Positions 8,768 through 16,911 of a stretch of DNA of 64,000 nucleotides are shown here, one piece after another. The notes below the pieces were generated by a model. That model was given only the letters and a program-made list of their open reading frames with translations, did not search any database and was not told the DNA's origin. Within the stretch, counting starts at the first letter, position 1. Each line of letters starts with the position of its first letter. A program made the translations under genes and the position numbers. Source of the stretch: JALHVH01 sp964585685 (GTDB lineage Bacteria > Acidobacteriota > Aminicenantia > Aminicenantales > Saccharicenantaceae); the NCBI GenBank assembly GCA_964585685.1, contig CAZPEP010000018.1, positions 1-64,000 of the forward strand, given 5' to 3'.

Positions 8768-9691
8768 TCAGAGATATGTCAACCAGTGGTACTTGTCCTC
8801 GCGGACCCCGTTGATGACGGCGAAGAACTCCTCCTGGAGCTTCTCCGTGACGGGCCCGCGGCGGCCCGAGCCGACGGTGATGCGGTCGATCGACCGGATG
8901 GGTGTGATCTCGGCCGCCGAGCCGGTGAAGAACACTTCGTCCGCCGTGTAGAGCATCTCTCGGGGGATGGTCTCCTCAACAAGCTCCATGCCCAGGTCCC
9001 TGATGATGGCGATGACCGAGTCCCGGGTGATCCCCGGCAGGACCGACGCCGACAGGGAGGGCGTGAGGACCTTGCCGTCGAGGACCAGGAAGATGTTCTC
9101 TCCACTCCCCTCGCTGACGTGGCCGCGGACGTTCAGGGCGATCCCCTCCGCGTAGCCGTCCAGGATGGCCTCCATCTTGATGAGCTGGGAGTTCATGTAG
9201 TTGGCTCCGGCCTTGGCGAGGGCCGGGAACGTGTTGGGGGCCATCCGCCACCAGCTCGAAACCTTGACGTCGACTCCGCTCTCCAGGGCCTCATCGCCCA
9301 GGTACTTGCCCCATTCCCAGACGAGGATGGAGCAGTCCACCGGGTTCGGCAAGGGGTCCACGCCCAGCGCCTTGTATCCCCGGTAGACGATGGGCCGGAC
9401 GTAGCAGGATTTATTTCCGTTGGCCCGGACAGTTTCCAGGATGGCCCGGTTGAATTCGTCCTGGGTGTACGGGATGTCCATCCTGTAGATCTTGCATGAG
9501 TTATATAACCGCTTCGTGTGATCTTTGAGACGGTAGAGGGCCGTGCCCTTCGGCGTGTCGTAGGCCCGGAATCCCTCGAAGAGGGAGCTCCCGTAATGCA
9601 CGACATGGGACGCAACGTGGATTGTGGCTTCCTTCCAAGGGATCAGCCGCCCGTTCATCCACACGATCCCATTCTCGTTAAAAGGACTCAT
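8768..9691 (-). CDS. ilvE: Branched-chain amino acid aminotransferase
   Basis: 307 residues, fold-type IV PLP enzyme. Motifs include HYGSSLFEGFRAY near the N-terminus, KAGANYMNSQL with the Schiff-base lysine, EGSGENIFLV, and the phosphate-binding PGITRDSVI. It interconverts branched-chain amino acids and their 2-keto acids with glutamate. ATG 9691 (MSPFNENG) is chosen over the 23-codon upstream extension because GAGGAG lies just upstream of it and the promoter sits inside the extension. It is monocistronic or followed weakly by pilT. Confidence 0.93.
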   Translation of the reverse strand: MSPFNENGIVWMNGRLIPWKEATIHVASHVVHYGSSLFEGFRAYDTPKGTALYRLKDHTKRLYNSCKIYRMDIPYTQDEFNRAILETVRANGNKSCYVRPIVYRGYKALGVDPLPNPVDCSILVWEWGKYLGDEALESGVDVKVSSWWRMAPNTFPALAKAGANYMNSQLIKMEAILDGYAEGIALNVRGHVSEGSGENIFLVLDGKVLTPSLSASVLPGITRDSVIAIIRDLGMELVEETIPREMLYTADEVFFTGSAAEITPIRSIDRITVGSGRRGPVTEKLQEEFFAVINGVREDKYHWLTYL

Positions 9692-9735
9692 ACGCGACTC
9701 CTCAGACGGATGCTTGCACCTTCTTAGTTTTTCTA

Positions 9736-9765
9736 ATGGTATCCCAATCCCAGGCGCCAAGTCAA
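9736..9765 (-). promoter_or_regulatory. Promoter for ilvE
   Basis: Minus strand TTGACT (9765-9760), an 18-nt spacer and TACCAT (9741-9736). The leader to ATG 9691 is about 38 nt and contains a GAGGAG Shine-Dalgarno. Confidence 0.6.
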
Positions 9766-9776
9766 ATCGCCGGCAC

Positions 9777-10715
9777 CTAGACCGATTCGCCGCAATGGGG
9801 GCAGCTCCGGGACTTCAGGGGCAGCGGCCGGCGGCAGTTCCAGCATAGGAGGGCCTTCCGGGCTTCCCTTGCCTTGATCCGCTGGAAGATGTCCTCGATC
9901 TCGGAGCTCTTGGTGTCACGGCCCTTGAAGAGCGAGAGCCCCCGGATAATCTCCCCCGCGCCCTGGTAGCGGTCCTCGACCCGGGCCGCGAGGCACTTCA
10001 TGATGATCTCGTCGACCTCCTTCGGGACCTTGTGGTTCCGGATGCGGGGAGGGGTGATCTTCCCAAGCTGGGCCTTTTCCAGGATCTTGAAGGGGTCCGG
10101 GTCGAAGATGGGCGGGCGGCCGATGATCATCTCGTAGAAAATGCAGCCGATGGAATAGACGTCCGAGGCGTAGGAGGCCTTCCCCATGAACTGCTCCGGG
10201 GCCATGTACGGCGGGGACCCGATCCGGGTTGTGGCGTAGGGGACGGAATTCAGCCAGGCCGACGTCCCGAAGTCGGTGATCTTGACCGTCGCATCCTCGG
10301 AGACCATGATATTCGACGGGCGGAGGTCCCGGTGGATAATCCGGTTCTTGTGGGCGTGGTCGATCCCACAGGCGACCTGCCGGACGTAATCCATAGCCTG
10401 CTCGCAGTCGAGAATCTTCTCTTTCTCGAGGATCCTTTCCAGCGTCCGGCCCTTGACGTATTCCATGACCATGAAGAAGACGTTCTTCTCCTTCTCCGCC
10501 GAGATCATCCGGACGATGTTGGGGTGGTTGAGGGCGGCCTGGAGCCGGGGCTCCTTGAGCAGTTTGTAGAGTTCGACCGACTGCTTGTGGGGGACCTTAA
10601 GGGCGACCTTAATATCGAGCCAGGTGTCCTTGGCCAGGAAGACGGACCCGAATCCCCCGCTCCCGAGGGACCGGATGATCTCGTACTTCCCGACCTTCTG
10701 TCCTTGCAGGAACAT
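9777..10715 (-). CDS. Hanks-type serine/threonine protein kinase with C-terminal zinc ribbon
   Basis: 312 residues. The glycine loop is LGSGGFGSVFLAKD, the ATP-binding lysine is about residue 40 (VALKVP), the catalytic loop is HRDLRPSN (about 128-135), DFG is about 148-150, and the activation segment leads to PPYMAPEQ. The usual HRDLKPxN lysine is arginine here. There is no transmembrane segment; the C-terminus is a two-CxxC zinc ribbon (CWNC, then CPHC). A cytoplasmic regulatory kinase is likely. It starts 1 nt after the rsmE stop, at the end of the hrcA heat-shock operon, so it may be heat-regulated. Confidence 0.9.
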   Translation of the reverse strand: MFLQGQKVGKYEIIRSLGSGGFGSVFLAKDTWLDIKVALKVPHKQSVELYKLLKEPRLQAALNHPNIVRMISAEKEKNVFFMVMEYVKGRTLERILEKEKILDCEQAMDYVRQVACGIDHAHKNRIIHRDLRPSNIMVSEDATVKITDFGTSAWLNSVPYATTRIGSPPYMAPEQFMGKASYASDVYSIGCIFYEMIIGRPPIFDPDPFKILEKAQLGKITPPRIRNHKVPKEVDEIIMKCLAARVEDRYQGAGEIIRGLSLFKGRDTKSSEIEDIFQRIKAREARKALLCWNCRRPLPLKSRSCPHCGESV

Positions 10716-10716
10716 T

Positions 10717-11457
10717 TCAGGCGCCCCAGAAATGGGAGATCATCCCGACCGCCGCGATCGTCGCGGTCTCCGCGCGGAGAACGGTCTTCCCAAGGCTGAC
10801 GGCTTCGAATCCGGCGCCCTTCAACATCTCCTCCTCTTCCACCGTCCAGCCGCCTTCGGGCCCGGTGAGCAGAACAACAGAGGAAGGGCGGGAGGGCGGG
10901 CCTCCGGCCCCGGTCAGGACCTCGCGGAGGGGCTTCCCGCCTCTTTCGGAGAGATAGAGCCTCAGCGCTCCAGTTCCCCGCCCGGCGAGCTCTTCCGCGG
11001 GAGTAAACGGCTCGATCGCGGTCGCGGCCGGGCGCCCGCTCTGCTTGGCGGCCTCGCGGGCGATCTTCCTCCAACGTTCAACCTTTTTCCCCCCGTCTCC
11101 CGCCTGTCTATGAAGGGACCGGGCCGTGACGAGGGGGACGAGGACCGTCACGCCGAGTTCGGCGGCTTTCTGAACGATGAGGTCCATGTTCCCCGGCTTG
11201 ATCAGGGCCTGGCCGAGGGTGATCCCTAGCCCGGGGTCCACGGCCGCGGCGGGTCCGACGAGCCTGAGGCGGCTCCGGTCCTTCCCGACGGCTTCGACCT
11301 CAGTTAGGTATCGGTTCCCCTGCCGGTCGAAGATCCAGACCTCCTCGCCCGCCTTGATCCGGGCCACCCGGGCAAGGTGATGGTGCTCGGCACCTTCCAG
11401 CCAGGCCCGCGGGGCGGCGGGGTCTATCCTCTCCAGGAAGAACTGCTTGGACGTCAA
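10717..11457 (-). CDS. rsmE: 16S rRNA (uracil-1498-N3)-methyltransferase
   Basis: 246 residues, SPOUT-fold enzyme. An N-terminal PUA-like domain contains EGAEHHHLARVARIKAGEEVWIFD. LGQALIKPGNMDLIVQKAAELGV marks the family, and the knot region has VVLLTGPEGGWTVEEEE and SLGKTVLRAETATIAAVG. It methylates U1498 of 16S rRNA using SAM. It lies between dnaJ (16 nt upstream) and the Ser/Thr kinase (1 nt downstream). Co-location of rsmE with dnaJ is common in bacteria. Confidence 0.94.
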   Translation of the reverse strand: MTSKQFFLERIDPAAPRAWLEGAEHHHLARVARIKAGEEVWIFDRQGNRYLTEVEAVGKDRSRLRLVGPAAAVDPGLGITLGQALIKPGNMDLIVQKAAELGVTVLVPLVTARSLHRQAGDGGKKVERWRKIAREAAKQSGRPAATAIEPFTPAEELAGRGTGALRLYLSERGGKPLREVLTGAGGPPSRPSSVVLLTGPEGGWTVEEEEMLKGAGFEAVSLGKTVLRAETATIAAVGMISHFWGA

Positions 11458-11473
11458 CGGCCCGGTCCGGCGT

Positions 11474-12601
11474 TCATTTGTGGATGAAGTTCCTGACCTT
11501 CGACGCGACGCTCCGGTCCACGGCGTCGACGGCCTCCCCCCGGAGCTCGGCCAACTTGAGGAGGAGGGTCTTCTGCTCCTTCGATAGGTCGGCCGGCGTT
11601 TTCACGGTGATTTTCACGAAAAGGTCGCCCTTTCTGTGGCCCCCGACGTCCCGGATCCCCTTGCCCTTAAGGCGGAAGGTCTCACCGGACTGGACGCCAG
11701 CCGGGACCTTGAGGACCTCGCTCTCTTCGAACATCGGAACCTCCACGCGCGCACCCAAGGCCGCCTGGGCGAACGACAGCGGGATCTCGCAGAGAAGATC
11801 GTTCTTCTCGCGCTCGAAGAAATCGTGTTTCCTGACGCGGGTGATGACGTAAAGGTCCCCCCGGGACATCCCCTGGTCCCCCGCCTCCCCCTCGCCGGAG
11901 ATCCTGAGCCGAGTGCCGTCGTCGACGCCGACCGGAACCTTGATCTTTAGGGTCGTCCGGTCCTTGACCCTCCCCGTCCCCTGGCAGGTCCCGCAGGGCG
12001 AGGCGATGATCTCGCCGGCCCCCCGGCAGTGCGAGCACGTCCGGGAGACCGTGAAGAATCCCTGTTGGTAGCGGATTTGCCCCCGGCCCTGGCAGGCCGG
12101 ACAGGCCGTTCTTTGCGTCCCCGGCCGGGCCTTGGACCCGTCGCAGACGGGACAGCGCTCGTGGCGCGTGAGCTTGACCTCCTTGTCGGCACCCTGAGCG
12201 GCCTCGTCGAGGCCGATCTCGAGCTCGAGGGCCAGGTCCCTCCCCCGTTGGGACTGGTTCGCCCGGCGCCTGTCCCCGCCGCCGAAGATATCGCCGAAGC
12301 TGAAGCCGAAGAAGTTCCCGAGGATGTCCTCGAAATCCGTGAACACCGACGGGTCGAACCCCGGGGCCCCCTGGCCCCTAAGCGCTTCCGGCCCGAACCG
12401 GTCGTAGACCGACCGCCTGTCGGGGTCGATGAGGACGCTGTAGGCCTCGGCGGCCTGCTTGAACCGGTCCTCGGCCTCTCGGTTGCCAGGGTTCCGGTCC
12501 GGGTGGTATTTGAGCGCGGCCTGCCGGTAGGCCTTCTTAATATCCTCCGCGGAGGCCTGCGCGGGCACGCCAAGGATCTCGTAATAATCTCGTTCCGCCA
12601 T
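11474..12601 (-). CDS. dnaJ: Chaperone protein DnaJ (HrcA operon copy)
   Basis: 375 residues, full type I DnaJ. The J domain has HPDRN, followed by a Gly/Phe region (FGFSFGDIFGGG). The zinc-binding domain has four CxxCxGxG-like repeats (CPVCDGSKA, CPACQGRG, CSHCRGAG, CGTCQGTG), followed by the C-terminal substrate-binding beta domains. It stimulates DnaK ATPase and delivers clients. It starts 3 nt after the short dnaK stop. A second, clearly different DnaJ lies at 42529-43638. Confidence 0.95.
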   Translation of the reverse strand: MAERDYYEILGVPAQASAEDIKKAYRQAALKYHPDRNPGNREAEDRFKQAAEAYSVLIDPDRRSVYDRFGPEALRGQGAPGFDPSVFTDFEDILGNFFGFSFGDIFGGGDRRRANQSQRGRDLALELEIGLDEAAQGADKEVKLTRHERCPVCDGSKARPGTQRTACPACQGRGQIRYQQGFFTVSRTCSHCRGAGEIIASPCGTCQGTGRVKDRTTLKIKVPVGVDDGTRLRISGEGEAGDQGMSRGDLYVITRVRKHDFFEREKNDLLCEIPLSFAQAALGARVEVPMFEESEVLKVPAGVQSGETFRLKGKGIRDVGGHRKGDLFVKITVKTPADLSKEQKTLLLKLAELRGEAVDAVDRSVASKVRNFIHK

Positions 12602-12604
12602 GTC

Positions 12605-14173
12605 TTACTTCCTCAGGTCCCCCCGGCCTTCCTTTTCCATGATCCTGTCGATGTCGGCCGGCGACAGCCCCGAGGAAGCCCTGACCTGGATCCTCTGCTG
12701 GCGGCCCGAGGCCACGTCCTTGGCCGAGACCTTGACGATCCCGTCGGCGTCGATCTCGAACATGACGTCGATCTGGGGCACGCCCGCCGGGGCCGGCTCG
12801 ATGCCGACGAGCTCGAACGTGGCCAGGGACTTGTTCGCGGAGGCGACGTCGTTCTCCCCCTGGAGGACGTGGATCCGAACCCGCCTCTGGTTGTGTTCGA
12901 CGGTTGTGAACGGCATGCTCTTCTTGACCGGGATGGTCGTGTTACGATCGATGATCCGCTGGAAGGTTTCGCCCTCCGTTTCGATGCCCAGGGAGAAGGG
13001 GGTGACGTCCAGGAGGAGGACAAGGTCGTTGATCTCCCCCTTTAGGATCCCCGACTGGATGGCGGCGCCCATCGCTACGATCTCGTCGGGGTTGACGTGC
13101 TCGGCCGGTCTCTTGTTGAAGAACTTCGAGACCTTCTCCTTGATCAGCGGCATACGCGTCTGTCCGCCGACGAGGATGACCTCCCCGACGTCCTCGGGTC
13201 CGAGCCGGCCGTCCTGGAGGGCTCGTTCGATGAGGGGGATCGTCCGGCCGACAAGGTCCCCCGTCAGGTCCTCGAGGAGCCGACGCGAGATCGTCTTCCG
13301 GATGTGCTTGGGCCCCGCCCCCTTAGCCGAAATGAAGGGAAGGTTGATCTCGGTCTCCGTCGTGAAGGACAGCTCCCTCTTGGCGCGCTCGCAGGCCTCC
13401 TTGACGCGCTGGAGGGCGAGCTTGTCCTGGAAGAGGTCCGCCCCTCCCTCCTTCCGAAACTGGTCGACGACCCAGTCGACGACGCGGTTGTCGAAATCCT
13501 CCCCGCCGAGGTAGGAGTCGCCGTTGGTCGAGAGGATGTGGAAAACGCCGTCGTTGATCTCGAGCAGGGTGACGTCGAAGGTCCCGCCGCCCATATCGAA
13601 GACGGCCGCCGTGACGTTCTTTTTCGTGTTCAGGCCGAAGGCCAGGCTCGCGGCGGTCGGCTCGTTGATGACGCGGAGGACGTTGAGCCCGCTGATCCGG
13701 CCAGCGTCCTTCGTGGCCTGCCTCTGGCTGTCGTTGAAGTGGGCGGGCACCGTGATGACGGCGTCGGTGACCTTGTCGCCGAAGAAGGATTCGGCGCAGG
13801 TCCTGAGATAGTCCAGGATCATGGCCGAGATCTCTTGGGGGGCCAGGACCTGGGGGTCGAGGGAAATCAGGACGTCGCCGTTGGCCGCCTCGATCAGCCG
13901 GTAAGGCGTCCGCTCCCGGGCCGCGACGACCTCGGGCGAGGCGAACTTGCGGCCGATCAGCCTCTTGACCGCGAAGATCGTATTCTCGGGGTTCGTGAGG
14001 GCCTGCCGCAGGGCCAGGTTGCCGATCAGCCGCTCCCCGGAGGTCGTGAAAGAGACCACCGAAGGCGTGGTGGGAAACCCCTCCAGATTGGGGATGACGA
14101 CGGGGCTCTCCCCGTCGAGATAGGCGACGCAGGAGTAGGTCGTGCCCAGGTCGACTCCGATGACGCGGCCCAT
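12605..14173 (-). CDS. dnaK: Short (lidless) DnaK-type Hsp70 chaperone
   Basis: 522 residues, against about 610-640 for normal DnaK. The ATPase domain is intact (GVDLGTTYSCVAYL; FDMGGGTFDVTLLE; VILVGGQTRMP), as are the interdomain linker (LLLDVTPFSLGIETEG) and the beta substrate-binding domain (through GLSPADIDRIMEKEG). The C-terminal helical lid and the EEVD-like tail are absent. dnaJ begins 3 nt after the stop, so no lid-coding sequence lies downstream and this is not a frameshift. It sits in the operon hrcA-grpE-dnaK-dnaJ. Lacking a lid, it should bind clients more transiently than the full DnaK at 43693-45627. Confidence 0.92.
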   Translation of the reverse strand: MGRVIGVDLGTTYSCVAYLDGESPVVIPNLEGFPTTPSVVSFTTSGERLIGNLALRQALTNPENTIFAVKRLIGRKFASPEVVAARERTPYRLIEAANGDVLISLDPQVLAPQEISAMILDYLRTCAESFFGDKVTDAVITVPAHFNDSQRQATKDAGRISGLNVLRVINEPTAASLAFGLNTKKNVTAAVFDMGGGTFDVTLLEINDGVFHILSTNGDSYLGGEDFDNRVVDWVVDQFRKEGGADLFQDKLALQRVKEACERAKRELSFTTETEINLPFISAKGAGPKHIRKTISRRLLEDLTGDLVGRTIPLIERALQDGRLGPEDVGEVILVGGQTRMPLIKEKVSKFFNKRPAEHVNPDEIVAMGAAIQSGILKGEINDLVLLLDVTPFSLGIETEGETFQRIIDRNTTIPVKKSMPFTTVEHNQRRVRIHVLQGENDVASANKSLATFELVGIEPAPAGVPQIDVMFEIDADGIVKVSAKDVASGRQQRIQVRASSGLSPADIDRIMEKEGRGDLRK

Positions 14174-14176
14174 GCT

Positions 14177-14818
14177 TCAGCCTCTCTTCGGGACGACAAC
14201 CTTGACTAGGGCCGGGCGGAGCAGGCGGGCATGGAGCATGTAGCCCTTCTGCAGCTCCTGGGCAACCTCGGGATCGCTCACTCCTTCGGATTCCTCCGTG
14301 ATCATAGCGTGATGGATGGTCGGGTCGAACGCCCTGTCCTTGATCTCGATGGGCCGGATCCCCCTCTTTAGCAGGGCGCTTTGATACATTCGGCAGATCA
14401 GTTCGATGCCTTCGCGAAAGTTCTTCCCGTCCGGGGACGCGTCCGCGGCGCCGAGCGCCCGCTCGAAGTTGTCCAGGATCCCGAGGAGCTCGAGCAGGAG
14501 CTCGCTCAGGGCGAATTGGGTGTATTCATTCTTCTCGCGCTCGACTCGTTTTCTCAGGTTGTCCATCTCGGCCATCGCCCGGAGGTACTGGTCCCTAAGT
14601 TCGTCCCGCTCCTTTCTGAGCTGGCGCATCTCGGCGTCCCTCTTCCGGGCCTTGACGTGCCGGCCCTCCTCGGTCCCCGCCGCAGGAGGCTCTTTCGGGG
14701 TCGGCCCCGCAGCGGGTTCGCCCGCCCGGGCCCCGGCTTTCGGCGTCTCTTCTTCCCCAGGTTTCACAGGGATATACTCGATCTCTTCGGCCTTCTTGTC
14801 GTCTTCGGGATCGTTCAT
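14177..14818 (-). CDS. grpE: Nucleotide exchange factor GrpE
   Basis: 213 residues. An acidic, low-complexity N-terminus is followed by a long coiled coil (ELRDQYLRAMAEMDNLRKRVEREK, the GrpE hallmark) and a C-terminal beta-wing ending HARLLRPALVKVVVPK. It releases ADP from DnaK. Its ATG overlaps the hrcA stop by 4 nt (ATGA), and dnaK begins 3 nt after it. No second grpE is visible next to the other dnaK, so this one may serve both chaperones. Confidence 0.93.
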   Translation of the reverse strand: MNDPEDDKKAEEIEYIPVKPGEEETPKAGARAGEPAAGPTPKEPPAAGTEEGRHVKARKRDAEMRQLRKERDELRDQYLRAMAEMDNLRKRVEREKNEYTQFALSELLLELLGILDNFERALGAADASPDGKNFREGIELICRMYQSALLKRGIRPIEIKDRAFDPTIHHAMITEESEGVSDPEVAQELQKGYMLHARLLRPALVKVVVPKRG

Positions 14819-15879
14819 CGGGAAACCTCTTGATCTGTGGACGTGATGGCGCGGCTCAGCCGTTTGGCAACGCTGTCGACCAGCGGGATGATCCTCTCGT
14901 AGGGAATCCTCTTCGGTCCGATGATCCCCAGCGAGCCCAGGATCTGGTTGGTGGTTCCGTAGTGGGACAGGATGAGGGAGCAGTCCTGGATGTCGGGACT
15001 GTCGACCTCCGAGCCGATCAGGACCTTGACCCGGTCGAGGCTGATGAAATCCGATAAGAGCCTGGCCAGGTTGGCCTTCTCCTCGAAGCTCTGGAAGAGG
15101 GCCTCGAGCCGCCCTCCATCGAAGAGTTTCGCCTTGTTGAGGAGCCTGGAGGTCCCCCGGAGGATGATCCGGCTGTTCGCCTCTTCCTGGCTGACGTACG
15201 TCCGGACCAGCCCGGACAGCTTTTGGATGATGTCCTCGTATTTCAGCCTATATTTTGGGAGCTCACGGAATAGGAAATCGCGGACGAACAGGAGGTTCTT
15301 GCCCCGGAAGTTCAGGTTGACGTACTGGGTGGCTCGGTCCAGCTCGACCTGGGTGAACGGCGTCCGACTTTCCACGATCTGGGTCAACACCATCTGGAAC
15401 GGCGTGACCAGGATGGCCAAGACCTTATCCTCGGAGACCTTCATGAACCGAAGGTGGCGGAACGGGATCTGCGAGACGCGTGGGGAGATGACGAACCCCA
15501 GGTTGTCGGAATGCACGGCGAGGACCCTGGAGACCTCCATTAGGAGCGAGTCCAGATCCCCTCTCTTCGAGCCCAGGTCCTCCGAGACCAGGGCAGAGTC
15601 GTCGCGGGGGAAGAGAGCGCCGGACATGAGCCGGTTCACATAGAGCCTCAGGCCCTTATCCGTCGGAACGCGCCCGGCCGAGGTGTGGGGCTGGGACAGG
15701 TACCCTTTTGCCTCTAGGCGGACCATGATGTTCCGGATGGTCGCCGGCGATCCAGGGAAGCACTTCTTCCTAAAAACCTCGCCCGAGCTGACGGGCTTCC
15801 CGCCCTCGAGGTAGGCCTCAACGATGAGCTTCAGGACGCGCTGGTCCTTTTCCTTCAATATGGACGTATCCATCGTCAT
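14815..15879 (-). CDS. hrcA: Heat-inducible transcription repressor HrcA
   Basis: 354 residues. An N-terminal winged helix has the family sequence VSSGEVFRKKCFPGSPATIRNIM, followed by the HrcA signature GYLSQPHTSAGRVPTDKGLR and a GAF-like sensor domain. It represses chaperone genes by binding CIRCE elements. No CIRCE motif (TTAGCACTC-N9-GAGTGCTAA) is visible at its own promoter, so its operator here is unclear. Two in-frame ATGs (15879 and 15873) both lie within about 10 nt of the predicted transcription start and no Shine-Dalgarno is evident. Confidence 0.93.
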   Translation of the reverse strand: MTMDTSILKEKDQRVLKLIVEAYLEGGKPVSSGEVFRKKCFPGSPATIRNIMVRLEAKGYLSQPHTSAGRVPTDKGLRLYVNRLMSGALFPRDDSALVSEDLGSKRGDLDSLLMEVSRVLAVHSDNLGFVISPRVSQIPFRHLRFMKVSEDKVLAILVTPFQMVLTQIVESRTPFTQVELDRATQYVNLNFRGKNLLFVRDFLFRELPKYRLKYEDIIQKLSGLVRTYVSQEEANSRIILRGTSRLLNKAKLFDGGRLEALFQSFEEKANLARLLSDFISLDRVKVLIGSEVDSPDIQDCSLILSHYGTTNQILGSLGIIGPKRIPYERIIPLVDSVAKRLSRAITSTDQEVSR

Positions 15880-15888
15880 TCCAAAAAA

Positions 15889-15917
15889 TTTATAACACGC
15901 GGGCCAGGTTTAGTCAA
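15889..15917 (-). promoter_or_regulatory. Promoter of the hrcA-grpE-dnaK-dnaJ operon
   Basis: Minus strand TTGACT (15917-15912), a 17-nt spacer and TATAAA (15894-15889). Predicted initiation near 15882 leaves a leader of only about 3-9 nt before hrcA. Confidence 0.7.
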
Positions 15918-15927
15918 CGAGGTGAAT

Positions 15928-16038
15928 GGGGTCAGGTCATGGCATCCCGGTCATTGCGGGGAGCCTGGCGACGAAGCAATCTCCGGCCGGATTGCTTCGC
16001 TTCGCTCGCGCTAATGCACGAACCACAAGACCTGCCCC
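15928..16038. repeat. REP/MITE-like palindromic element
   Basis: A noncoding 111-bp stretch between the hrcA promoter and the amrB 3' end. Its ends form an inverted repeat (GGGGTCAGGTC at 15928-15938 versus GACCTGCCCC at 16029-16038, one bulged base). Inside is a second hairpin, CGAAGCAATC (15972-15981) and GATTGCTTCG (15990-15999). Sequences of the GGGGTCAGGTC and CGAAGCAATC type are known dispersed repeats in many bacteria, the former often linked to RAYT (REP-associated tyrosine) transposases. Only one copy is in this window. Confidence 0.55.
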
Positions 16039-16039
16039 T

Positions 16040-16846
16040 CTAAAGAATCCTCAGACCCGCGTACCCGACGACGCTGCGGTCGTTGCCGGTGACGTCTCCG
16101 GACGTCGCATAGCGGATGAGCTCGGCCTTGATGGCGCCGAGCTCCCGGGCCGCGACCAAGGCAGCCGTGACGGCCTGGAACCCGCACATGCTGATATGCT
16201 CCCTGACGACCGTCCGGAAGAGGCCTTCAGCGTCGAGGGCGAGGATGCGGTCGATGGCTAGTCCGTCCTTTTCCTTCGCCTCCCCACGGCTCATGTAATG
16301 GCTCATATCCGAGCTGGCCACAATAAGAATGCCGCGGCCATATCCACGCACCGCGACAGCCACTGCCCGTCCGAGCCCGGCCAGATCCTCATAGGAGGCT
16401 ACGTGCGACACGCAGACCGGGACGATCGAAACGCCAGGGTTGAAGTGCTGCAAGAATGGAATCTGGACCTCTAGGGAATGCTCCTTTTCGTGAGCTTTCG
16501 CGTCGCTCCGGCACGACGGACAGGCTTCGAGGAGGGCCTTGGCCAGCTTTGTATCGATCGGGACCTCTCCCAGCGGGGTCTCCCAGGACCCTTCCTCCTG
16601 GACCGCGAAAACCGGCCGGATCGAGCTATGCCCCGGACCCAGGATGAGGACCGTGTCAGGGACCTCGACGGAAGAAAGCACGGCCCCGGCGACGGCGCCG
16701 GAATAGATATAACCGGCGTGCGGAGACACCACCGCAACGGCTTTTTTCTTCGCGGCCTCCGTTTCGGTCATCCGCCCGAGCATTTCCCGGAGTTCTCGGG
16801 AACGCCCGGGATAAAATTGGCCTGCCACGCTCGGCTTGCGCGTCAT
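16040..16846 (-). CDS. amrB: AmmeMemoRadiSam system protein B (MEMO1 family)
   Basis: About 268 residues. It begins RKPSVAGQFYPGRSRELREML, the MEMO signature, followed by VVSPHAGYIYSGAVAG, GPGHSS and CGFQAVTAAL. MEMO proteins share the class III extradiol dioxygenase fold; His in SPHAGY and GPGHSS would form the metal-binding site. The bacterial role is not established. The AmmeMemoRadiSam partners (an AMMECR1 protein and a radical SAM enzyme) are not adjacent. Start at ATG 16846; ATG 16861 or GTG 16864 would add 5-6 residues. Confidence 0.88.
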   Translation of the reverse strand: MTRKPSVAGQFYPGRSRELREMLGRMTETEAAKKKAVAVVSPHAGYIYSGAVAGAVLSSVEVPDTVLILGPGHSSIRPVFAVQEEGSWETPLGEVPIDTKLAKALLEACPSCRSDAKAHEKEHSLEVQIPFLQHFNPGVSIVPVCVSHVASYEDLAGLGRAVAVAVRGYGRGILIVASSDMSHYMSRGEAKEKDGLAIDRILALDAEGLFRTVVREHISMCGFQAVTAALVAARELGAIKAELIRYATSGDVTGNDRSVVGYAGLRIL

Positions 16847-16911
16847 TCCCCTTTCCCTCATCACAAATGGACTCCCGGCCCGTCCGCGTCAACCGGTGAC
16901 GCCCGGCGAGA

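Noticed and set aside
12029..14209. Long plus-strand open frames opposite dnaJ and dnaK
   Set aside because: Antisense shadows; codon usage of the minus strand dictates them.
15880..15960. Search for a CIRCE operator at hrcA
   Set aside because: No TTAGCACTC-N9-GAGTGCTAA or close variant seen in the promoter region.
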